From Actinomycetes bacterium (GTDB lineage: Bacteria > Actinomycetota > Actinomycetes > Propionibacteriales > Propionibacteriaceae): a stretch of DNA of 6,418 bases. The stretch lies in contig JAEZGC010000251.1 of the NCBI GenBank assembly GCA_023437345.1, positions 1-6,418 of the forward strand, given 5' to 3'. The notes beneath the pieces were generated by a model. That model ran no database searches. It was not told the origin of the DNA and was given only the letters and a program-made list of their open reading frames with translations. Position numbers and translations under genes: made by a program. Position 1 is the first letter of the stretch, and each line of letters starts with the position of its first letter. Of this stretch, positions 1-6,418 are shown piece after piece.

Positions 1-16
1 CCCCCGGCACGGCCAC

Positions 17-43
17 GGCCCCGCCCCCGGTGGGGGCGGGGCC
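17..43 (-). terminator. Hairpin terminator after clpC1
   Basis: A perfect 12-bp inverted repeat, entirely G and C, spans 17-28 and 32-43 with a 3-nt loop. It begins 12 nt beyond the clpC1 stop codon, the usual place for a transcription terminator. No U-tract follows on the minus strand, as is common for hairpin-type terminators in high-GC actinobacteria. It is symmetric, so it could also stop transcription arriving from the left. Bases 1-16 show nothing recognisable. Confidence 0.7.
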
Positions 44-55
44 CTTCGTACAGCG

Positions 56-2560
<2,505 letters not shown>

Positions 2561-2631
2561 GCGGGAACTCCTTAATCCAGCCCTGCCGGACGCCCCACCG
2601 GCGGCCACAGCGGCCCCCGACGGACGTACTC

Positions 2632-2642
2632 AGTCTAGTCAA
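2632..2642 (-). promoter_or_regulatory. Candidate clpC1 promoter element
   Basis: Reading the minus strand, GTTGACTAGACTGAGT contains TAGACT (2637-2632), which fits the actinobacterial -10 consensus TANNNT. It overlaps TTGACT (2642-2637), which resembles a -35 box but has no good -10 at 16-19 nt. If TAGACT is the -10, the leader before the clpC1 ATG would be about 65 nt. No convincing -35 lies upstream of TAGACT, so an activator or extended -10 may be needed. I saw no clear HspR- or ClgR-like operator. Confidence 0.35.
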
Positions 2643-2649
2643 CGCCTCA

Positions 2650-2682
2650 CCGGGGGCTCGGAGTTCCCGTGTTCGCCCCCGG
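2650..2682 (-). terminator. Possible terminator hairpin after lsr2
   Basis: CCGGGGGC and GCCCCCGG form a perfect 8-bp stem (2650-2657 with 2675-2682) around a 17-nt loop, 21 nt past the lsr2 stop codon. There is no U-tract. It lies just upstream of the candidate clpC1 -10 element, so it would separate the lsr2 and clpC1 transcripts. The long loop makes this weaker than the other hairpins in the window, and some read-through is plausible. Confidence 0.4.
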
Positions 2683-2703
2683 CTCAATCGGGCCGGCGCC
2701 GGA

Positions 2704-3039
2704 TCAGCCGTGGGCGTTCTCGTAGGCCTCGCGAACCTCGCTGGAGACCCGGCCGCGGCTGGACACGTTCATGCCCTGGGAGACCGCCCAGGCCCGGATG
2801 TCGGTGGCGCTCGCGCCGGCGCCGGACCTGCGCTTGCCGCCGCCACCGGAGGAGCGTCGGGCGGAGGACACCTTGCGGGCGGCGCCGATGTAGGGGGCCA
2901 GCGCCTCTTCGAGGGCCGCCTTGTTGGCGTCGGACAGATCGATCTCGTAGCTCGCCCCGGCGTACCCGAACGTGACGGTGCTGTCCGCCTTGGAATCGTC
3001 AAGATCGTCGGTGAGTACGATCTCCACCCGTTGCGCCAT
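2704..3039 (-). CDS. lsr2: Lsr2 nucleoid-associated protein
   Basis: Lsr2 is the actinobacterial counterpart of H-NS. It binds AT-rich DNA in the minor groove, bridges it, and silences horizontally acquired and other AT-rich genes. The 111-residue product matches the family in length and layout: an N-terminal oligomerisation domain (about 1-55, starting MAQRVEIVLTDDLD and including YEIDLS at 31-36), a basic Gly/Ser/Arg linker (about 56-78), and a C-terminal DNA-binding domain (about 79-111) with IRAWA at 81-85. The AT-hook-like motif RGR is at 95-97 in the context SSRGRV. The ATG at 3039 is preferred over the upstream in-frame codon at 3063 because AAAGGA (3051-3046) lies 6 nt before it and family similarity begins there. 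It is followed by clpC1 in the same orientation, as in mycobacteria, but a 143-nt gap with promoter and hairpin signals suggests separate transcription. Confidence 0.96.
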   Translation of the reverse strand: MAQRVEIVLTDDLDDSKADSTVTFGYAGASYEIDLSDANKAALEEALAPYIGAARKVSSARRSSGGGGKRRSGAGASATDIRAWAVSQGMNVSSRGRVSSEVREAYENAHG

Positions 3040-3098
3040 GATCCGTCCTTTCGCGAGAAACAATGCGGCTTCCCGTTTTCACAAGAACAGCCGCGTTC

Positions 3099-3106
3099 AG
3101 CGTATA
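3099..3106 (-). promoter_or_regulatory. Candidate lsr2 promoter, -10 element
   Basis: The minus strand reads GGGGTATACGCTGAACG. TATACG (3106-3101) and the overlapping TACGCT (3104-3099) both resemble a -10 box, the latter fitting TANNNT exactly. Transcription would begin near 3094-3091, giving a leader of roughly 50-55 nt that includes the AAAGGA ribosome site. No good -35 is visible; the segment expected to hold it runs into the tail of the terminator at 3121-3158. Confidence 0.45.
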
Positions 3107-3120
3107 CCCCGGCCCAACTC

Positions 3121-3158
3121 TGGAAAAGTCGAGCCGGGCACTCCCTGCCGCGGCTGAC
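3121..3158 (-). terminator. Intrinsic terminator with U-tract (second of a pair)
   Basis: On the minus strand, 3158-3128 folds into a 12-bp stem made of three runs (GTC/GAC, AGCCG/CGGCT, GGCA/TGCC) with a single bulged C on each side and a 5-nt GGGAG loop. TTTTCC (3127-3122) follows directly. Hairpin plus T-run is the classical Rho-independent layout and is the only one of its kind in this window. It lies downstream of the folate-operon end and immediately upstream of the lsr2 -10 region, so it probably insulates lsr2 from read-through. Confidence 0.6.
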
Positions 3159-3196
3159 TGGGCGGGGCCCAAATACCAATCGCCGCCATTAGCACG

Positions 3197-3229
3197 ATCG
3201 CCCGCCGACCGCGGGGGTCGACGGGCGAT
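3197..3229 (-). terminator. Hairpin terminator at the end of the folate operon
   Basis: Arms 3197-3210 and 3216-3229 form a 14-bp stem with a 5-nt loop. The single imperfect position is a G-U wobble when read as minus-strand RNA but a C-A mismatch on the plus strand, so the structure favours minus-strand transcripts. It starts 12 nt after the stop codon of the last gene. No U-tract follows directly. Confidence 0.7.
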
Positions 3230-3241
3230 GCGCGCTGCGGA

Positions 3242-3829
3242 TCAGGCCTGGCGCTGCTTATCCTCGGCGAGGAACGGAGCGGTGATTGCCTTCAAATCGA
3301 CGACCGTGGGCAGATTCTCCTCGCTCCACATGATTTCCTCGCGTTCGGAAACCGCTCCCGCCACCCGGCGGGGCAGGGCCAGCACCTCGGCATTGGCCAG
3401 CTCATTGACGCGTGCCAGCTCGAACCGGAGGGCAGCGTTGTCACCGCGCAGCCGCGCGACTTCCTGGCCGAGCCGGCCAACTTCGGCGCGGGCTGTGGTG
3501 GCGCGGCTGCGCAACTCCTGGTTGCGGTGCTGCAGGATGTGCAGGAGCCGGACGTGCTGTTCGCGTTCGGCGTGGAGTTTCTCGCCGCTGCTGCGCAACT
3601 CCAGTGTCGAACGCAACTCATACTCGGCACGCTGCAGCTTGACGTCGCGCCAGGCCAACAGGCTCGACGCGAGGCCACCGAGGAATGCAATAACGGCGCC
3701 CGCCCGGGTCAGCCACACATCCCCGGTGAGGAGTGCGGCTGCGAGCATCACCGTGACTGCCAATGTCAGCCATGAATAGCGCCCTAAGGCGGAGGGTCCG
3801 GTACGTCGGACAGCGGGGGAAGCGCTCAC
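3242..3829 (-). CDS. Two-helix membrane protein with coiled-coil tail, function unknown
   Basis: I do not recognise a known function. By position, directly after the DUF3180 gene, it is the likely counterpart of M. tuberculosis Rv3604c, but it is much shorter: 195 residues against about 400. What can be seen is a short basic N-terminus, two hydrophobic helices (about 19-35 and 41-60), then a charged helical stretch (about 62-147) rich in Arg, Glu, Leu and Gln with heptad-like leucine spacing, suggesting a cytoplasmic coiled coil. A shorter tail ends PTVVDLKAITAPFLAEDKQRQA in part. The start is inferred: the frame is open back to 4057 inside DUF3180, but upstream residues look like out-of-frame translation. 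GTG at 3829 lies 10 nt after the DUF3180 stop and directly precedes the hydrophobic region. It lacks a clear Shine-Dalgarno site; TAGGCT sits 7 nt upstream instead. It is the last gene of the folate transcript, closed by two terminators. Confidence 0.75.
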   Translation of the reverse strand: MSASPAVRRTGPSALGRYSWLTLAVTVMLAAALLTGDVWLTRAGAVIAFLGGLASSLLAWRDVKLQRAEYELRSTLELRSSGEKLHAEREQHVRLLHILQHRNQELRSRATTARAEVGRLGQEVARLRGDNAALRFELARVNELANAEVLALPRRVAGAVSEREEIMWSEENLPTVVDLKAITAPFLAEDKQRQA

Positions 3830-3836
3830 GGGCGCC

Positions 3837-3842
3837 AGCCTA
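3837..3842 (-). promoter_or_regulatory. Candidate internal -10 box for a leaderless transcript
   Basis: TAGGCT (3842-3837) fits TANNNT and is followed by 7 nt and then the GTG start at 3829. That spacing would put the transcription start on or beside the start codon. Its first three bases are also the TAG stop codon of the DUF3180 gene. The same hexamer, spacing and GTGAGC start occur before folP. No -35 was identified, and a weak GG-rich stretch could instead serve ribosomes on the operon mRNA. Confidence 0.4.
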
Positions 3843-4364
3843 ACTGCGCAGCTCGTCTTCTGAAGGGTCCTCGCCCGGCGTGGCGGATTGATCGTCGGGA
3901 GGCGGATTTGGTATTTCGCAGGCGCGTTCGAGCAATCGTCCGGCGACCGCCAGGCCGAGTGCGGCAAGCATCGAGGCCAGCGCGCCGACGATTCGCTCGC
4001 GCGGCAGCGCCGCCTCAAGCTGGGGAAGGGTGTGCACGGCGATCGCGGCATAGGCACCGGCCAGCCCGGCGCCCGCGAGCAGCGCGGTCTTGCCGAGGGC
4101 CAGCAGGGCGACCCCCGCGGTGGGGGTCAGCGTCTCGTGGCGTCGGTGCAGCGTGATGCGGGTCACCCGTGCCTGCCAACCGACCACGGCTGCCAGGACG
4201 GCGAGGCTGCCGGCAGCTATCAGCGGCGGCACGGGCAGCGGCTGCTGCAGCCGGTCGAGGCCGAAGAAGAGCCCGAACCCGACGGCGGCACCGACGAGTG
4301 CCGCCAGGGCGATGCTGCGCCAGCTGGTCGGGCGAACCGTCGGCGCCGGGCCGGCCGGGGTCAT
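3840..4364 (-). CDS. DUF3180 family four-helix membrane protein
   Basis: The 174-residue product has four hydrophobic helices (about 17-36, 46-64, 83-108, 124-143) and a short acidic, Pro-rich tail (151-174), the pattern of DUF3180 proteins such as Rv3605c of M. tuberculosis. The family has no established biochemical role. It almost always sits just after folK in actinobacteria, and it does so here. TM3 and TM4 are very rich in Ala, Gly and Leu. The ATG at 4364 shares one base with the folK stop codon (TGATGA junction), which points to translational coupling; there is little Shine-Dalgarno sequence upstream, consistent with reinitiation. A longer reading from 4481 would add 39 Arg-rich residues that are only folK in another frame. 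Assignment rests on topology and gene position more than on conserved residues. Confidence 0.87.
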   Translation of the reverse strand: MTPAGPAPTVRPTSWRSIALAALVGAAVGFGLFFGLDRLQQPLPVPPLIAAGSLAVLAAVVGWQARVTRITLHRRHETLTPTAGVALLALGKTALLAGAGLAGAYAAIAVHTLPQLEAALPRERIVGALASMLAALGLAVAGRLLERACEIPNPPPDDQSATPGEDPSEDELRS

Positions 4365-4909
4365 CAGAGTTCGACGGTGAGGTCGTCCCGCCGCCGCACG
4401 CCTGCGGTGTCGAGGCCGGCCACCAGGTCGGCGACCCGGCCGTGCCCGACCAGTTCGGCGTCCGGCTCGACCTCGAGCCACGGGACCAGGACGAAGGCCC
4501 GCTCGTGGGCCCGGGGGTGCGGCAGGGTCAGGCTCTCGTTCTGGATCACCCGGTCGCCCACAGCTATCAGGTCGATGTCGATGGTGCGCGGGCCGTACCT
4601 GACCGTGCGAATCCTGTCGAAGCCGTCCTCGATGGCCTGCGCCCGCTCCAGCATCACGGTGGAGGCTAGGCTCGACTCGGCCTGGACGACGATGTTCAGG
4701 AAGTCCGGCTGGTCGAGCAGTCCGACCGGGTCGGTCTCGTACACCGACGAGATTCCGGTCACCTTCATCCCCGGGGTGGCGTTGAGCAGGGCGGTCGCCC
4801 CCTGCAGGTACTCAAGCCGGTCGCCGAGGTTGGAGCCGAGCGAATACGTCACCAGCCGAAGCGGGGTCATGCCGGACAGGGTGTCGACGTCGAGGTCGAT
4901 GATGCTCAT
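4364..4909 (-). CDS. folK: FolK, hydroxymethyl-dihydropterin pyrophosphokinase
   Basis: FolK (HPPK) transfers pyrophosphate from ATP to 6-hydroxymethyl-7,8-dihydropterin, making the substrate for FolP. The 181-residue product carries SLGSNLGDR (23-31), a central YETDPVG (57-63), QPDFLN (67-72), and the HPPK signature RYGPRTIDIDLI (104-115). In that signature D111 and D113 correspond to the Mg-binding aspartates of E. coli HPPK. LTLPHPRAHERAFVLVPW (127-144) is the conserved C-terminal block. The ATG at 4909 overlaps the folB stop by 4 nt (ATGA) and has AGGAG 6 nt before it, so I prefer it. A second in-frame ATG at 4870 (residue 14) would begin closer to the conserved core, and the first 13 residues are not family-typical. 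It works directly after FolB and before FolP in the same pathway. Confidence 0.95.
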   Translation of the reverse strand: MSIIDLDVDTLSGMTPLRLVTYSLGSNLGDRLEYLQGATALLNATPGMKVTGISSVYETDPVGLLDQPDFLNIVVQAESSLASTVMLERAQAIEDGFDRIRTVRYGPRTIDIDLIAVGDRVIQNESLTLPHPRAHERAFVLVPWLEVEPDAELVGHGRVADLVAGLDTAGVRRRDDLTVEL

Positions 4910-5262
4910 CGCGAGCTCCTGGTCACCTCGACTGCGACGTCGCGGACGTGCACCGACAGCGGCGCCTCGGGCTTGTGGACGGTCACCGTCACCGTGGTGA
5001 TCACCGAATGGGACAGGCAGGCGGCGGCGATCTTCTCGGCCAGCGTCTCGATCAGGTCGACAGACTCCGCCTGGATGATCCGCGCCACCTGGTCGGCGAG
5101 CTCGGAGTAGTCGACAGTCGTCGCCAGGTTGTCCTCGCGGCGGCGCCGGTCGATGACGCAGTCGAGGTCGACCACGAAGGGTTGCTCGCTGAACTTCTCG
5201 CCGGTGTAGACGCCGTGGCGTCCGACCACCTCGATGCCGGTCAACCTGATGCGATCACCCAC
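4906..5262 (-). CDS. folB: FolB, dihydroneopterin aldolase
   Basis: FolB splits 7,8-dihydroneopterin into 6-hydroxymethyl-7,8-dihydropterin and glycolaldehyde in the cytoplasm; family members usually assemble as tetramers or octamers. The 118-residue product has normal length. It shows GRHGVYTGEK (14-23) with the pterin-site Glu22, FVVDLD (29-34), DYSEL (51-55) with the conserved Tyr52, IETLAEKIA (71-79) with Glu72, and VTVTVHKPEAPL (91-102) with the catalytic Lys97. The start is GTG at 5262, fixed by the strong AGGAGGAGG site just upstream. It begins 25 nt after the folP stop and ends in a 4-nt ATGA overlap with folK, so folB and folK are probably made in linked amounts. Confidence 0.96.
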   Translation of the reverse strand: MGDRIRLTGIEVVGRHGVYTGEKFSEQPFVVDLDCVIDRRRREDNLATTVDYSELADQVARIIQAESVDLIETLAEKIAAACLSHSVITTVTVTVHKPEAPLSVHVRDVAVEVTRSSR

Positions 5263-5268
5263 TGGCCA

Positions 5269-5277
5269 CCTCCTCCT
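5269..5277 (-). promoter_or_regulatory. Strong ribosome binding site of folB
   Basis: AGGAGGAGG on the minus strand lies 6 nt before the folB GTG and fills much of the 25-nt folP-folB gap. It decides the GTG as start. It is the strongest Shine-Dalgarno site among the folate genes and contrasts with the lack of one before folP. Confidence 0.85.
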
Positions 5278-5287
5278 CGAACCGACC

Positions 5288-6142
5288 CTACCTGACCCGT
5301 CCCCGGCGTGGGTGGGGGTCTTCCCGCAGCCGTTCCACCACCGCTATCGCGTCCCGGTGCGCGCGGACGGTGTGCGTGCGCACCCCCCAGATCTGCCGCT
5401 GCGCCAGCAGCGCGGTCAGCGCGACGGTGGCGGCGTCGCGTTCCTTGGGCGGGCGCAGGTCGCCGTCCTCGGCGAGCAGTTCGCCGAGGAACCGCTTGCG
5501 GGATGCTCCGACGAGAACCGGCAGGCCGAGTCGTTCGATCTCCTCCAGCCGGGACAGCAGCGCCCAGTTGTGGGCGGCGGTCTTGGCGAACCCCAGGCCC
5601 GGGTCGAGCACGAGCCGGTCGGGGGCGATCCCCGCGGACAGGGCGGCGTCCCGGCGGCCCGCGAGCTCCGCTGTCACGTCGGTGACCACGTCGCGATAGC
5701 TGGCCCGGTCCTGCATCACCTCGGAGTGGCCGCGCCAGTGCATGGCGACGTACCAGGTGCCGAGCCGCGCGACGGTGGCGAGCATCGCCGGGTCGGCCAG
5801 GCCTCCGGAGACGTCGTTGACGACCACGGCACCCGCCTCCACCGCGGCGCTCGCCACCTCGGCGCGCATCGTGTCGATGGAGACCACCGCGCCGTTGGCG
5901 GCCAGGGCCTCGACCACCGGGACCACCCGCGCCAGCTCTTCGGCCAGGCTCGACCTGACGGCGCCAGGACGGGTCGACTCCCCGCCGACGTCGACCAGGT
6001 CGGCGCCCTGCCGCAGCAACTCGAGGCCGTGAGCGACAGCGGCGTCGCGTCCGAAGTGCTCCCCGCCGTCGGAGAAGGAGTCCGGGGTGACGTTGAGGAT
6101 CCCCATCACGAGGGTCCGACCGGGCTGCGGGAGCGGGCTCAC
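5288..6142 (-). CDS. folP: FolP, dihydropteroate synthase
   Basis: FolP (DHPS) condenses 6-hydroxymethyl-dihydropterin pyrophosphate with p-aminobenzoate to give 7,8-dihydropteroate; it is the sulfonamide and dapsone target. The 284-residue TIM-barrel product has all the family blocks: MGILNVTPDSFSDGG (13-27), DVGGESTRPGA (51-61), SIDTMR (88-93), NDVSGG (109-114), MHWRG (134-138), DPGLGFAKTAAHNW (180-193), GASRKRF (212-218) and WGVRTHTVR (252-260). Everything needed for catalysis appears intact, and it resembles M. tuberculosis FolP1 rather than the inactive FolP2-type paralogues. The GTG at 6142 gives VSPLP..., matching the VSP start of FolP1. An in-frame GTG at 6178 would add 12 residues without support. 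There is no Shine-Dalgarno site, but TAGGCT lies 7 nt upstream, suggesting a leaderless start. It is the first gene of the operon; folE, its usual upstream neighbour, is not adjacent here. Confidence 0.96.
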   Translation of the reverse strand: MSPLPQPGRTLVMGILNVTPDSFSDGGEHFGRDAAVAHGLELLRQGADLVDVGGESTRPGAVRSSLAEELARVVPVVEALAANGAVVSIDTMRAEVASAAVEAGAVVVNDVSGGLADPAMLATVARLGTWYVAMHWRGHSEVMQDRASYRDVVTDVTAELAGRRDAALSAGIAPDRLVLDPGLGFAKTAAHNWALLSRLEEIERLGLPVLVGASRKRFLGELLAEDGDLRPPKERDAATVALTALLAQRQIWGVRTHTVRAHRDAIAVVERLREDPHPRRGRVR

Positions 6143-6187
6143 GCACTGGAGCCTAGCCACCCCGACGGGAGCGGGCACGCCAGTGCG
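6142..6187. repeat. Inverted repeat in the folP divergent spacer
   Basis: CGCACTGG (6142-6149) and CCAGTGCG (6180-6187) are exact 8-bp inverted copies 38 bp apart. They flank the candidate folP -10 box, and one arm touches the folP start codon. The layout could be a pair of operator half-sites, but 8 bp in GC-rich DNA may also arise by chance. A 7-bp direct repeat, GGTGCCA, occurs at 6214-6220 and 6244-6250 in the same spacer. Confidence 0.3.
6150..6155 (-). promoter_or_regulatory. Candidate folP operon -10 box, leaderless start
   Basis: TAGGCT (6155-6150) fits the TANNNT -10 consensus, and the GTG start codon follows after 7 nt, so transcription could begin at the first base of the start codon. 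The position expected for a -35 (17-nt spacer) reads GTGCCC, a poor match. The absence of a Shine-Dalgarno site before folP supports leaderless translation, which is widespread in actinobacteria. Confidence 0.5.
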
Positions 6188-6249
6188 CGAACCGGCAGCG
6201 GCTGGCCCCCTGCGGTGCCAAGGTGGGAGGCAGCATCGGGGGAGGTGCC

Positions 6250-6418
6250 ATGCGAATCGTCATCCTGGGGGCCTCGGGCAACGCCGGCCGGGCCATCGCC
6301 GGCCTGCTCGGCCCCACCCTGGACGCGTCGGACGAGCTGGTGCTCGTCGGACGCAGCCCGGGCAAGCTGGCAGCGACCCGCGAGGCCGTGGCCACACCCG
6401 CCCAGGTCAGCACCGAAC
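6250..6418 (+). CDS. NAD(P)-binding Rossmann protein, saccharopine dehydrogenase-like, 5' part only
   Basis: Only the first 56 codons are in the window. The product begins MRIVILGASGNAGRAIAGLL, a beta strand followed by the dinucleotide-binding loop GASGNAG (7-13), then a second strand LVLVGRSPGKL (30-40) whose Arg35 suggests NADP preference. GASGxxG with a following GRSPxKL resembles the N-terminal domain of saccharopine dehydrogenase-like or NmrA-like atypical SDR proteins. The substrate cannot be told from this fragment. The ATG at 6250 follows GGGGGAGGT (6238-6246), a good though rather close Shine-Dalgarno site. It is transcribed away from folP across a 107-bp spacer. No clear promoter was seen for it. 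Confidence 0.75.
   Translation, partial: MRIVILGASGNAGRAIAGLLGPTLDASDELVLVGRSPGKLAATREAVATPAQVSTE

Noticed and set aside
2620..2660. HspR (HAIR) or ClgR operator before clpC1
   Set aside because: The TTGACT/ACTGAGT words looked similar at first, but neither the HAIR spacing nor a ClgR palindrome could be aligned.
3159..3171. Small hairpin TGGGC-GGG-GCCCA between the two terminators
   Set aside because: Only a 5-bp stem with a 3-nt loop in GC-rich DNA; likely chance.
3888..5000. Plus-strand open frame of 370 codons opposite DUF3180 and folK
   Set aside because: Ser/Arg/Pro-rich composition with no motif; it overlaps two well-supported genes on the other strand.
5241..6146. Minus-strand 301-codon frame overlapping folP in another frame
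   Set aside because: Extremely Arg/Gly-rich sequence; folP in the neighbouring frame has every conserved DHPS motif, so this is a shadow.
6153..6413. Minus-strand 86-codon frame opposite the divergent Rossmann gene
   Set aside because: No family features, while the plus-strand frame has a clear nucleotide-binding motif and ribosome site.

Overview
This is a high-GC window whose core is ordinary actinobacterial housekeeping DNA. Lsr2 is a nucleoid protein known only from Actinobacteria. Its pairing with clpC1, and the order folP-folB-folK-DUF3180, match the region that runs from clpC1 to the folate genes in mycobacteria and their relatives (Rv3596c to about Rv3608c in M. tuberculosis). Several genes start with GTG, and most terminators lack a U-tract, which also fits. 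I cannot name the genus. The gene block differs enough from M. tuberculosis that I would not call it Mycobacterium.

Layout, left to right. Every gene is on the minus strand except the last. A GC-rich hairpin (17-43) ends clpC1 (56-2560), a full-length AAA+ unfoldase of the ClpCP protease. A short gap (2561-2703) holds a candidate clpC1 promoter and a possible lsr2 terminator. It is followed by lsr2 (2704-3039). The gap at 3040-3241 holds a candidate lsr2 promoter and two terminator hairpins that close the next transcript. That transcript reads, in order of transcription, folP (start 6142), folB, folK, a DUF3180 four-helix membrane protein, and a small two-helix membrane protein with a coiled-coil tail (stop at 3242). 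A 107-bp divergent spacer separates folP from a plus-strand Rossmann-fold gene (start 6250) that runs off the window.

How the genes work together. FolB, FolK and FolP are three consecutive steps of dihydropteroate synthesis: dihydroneopterin aldolase, hydroxymethyl-dihydropterin pyrophosphokinase, then condensation with p-aminobenzoate. The folB/folK and folK/DUF3180 junctions overlap (4 nt and 1 nt), suggesting translational coupling. The two membrane proteins travel with the folate genes in many actinobacteria but have no known job. ClpC1 and Lsr2 are unrelated in function to folate synthesis and appear to form separate transcription units.

I found no new defence, mobile or RNA system. The most interesting signals are small. 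The motif TAGGCT-N7-GTGAGC occurs exactly in front of both folP and the coiled-coil membrane gene, suggesting leaderless starts and an internal operon promoter. The panC/panD/coaX/lysS block that separates these gene sets in M. tuberculosis is missing, as is an adjacent folE. Two stacked terminators sit just before a locally AT-richer lsr2 promoter.
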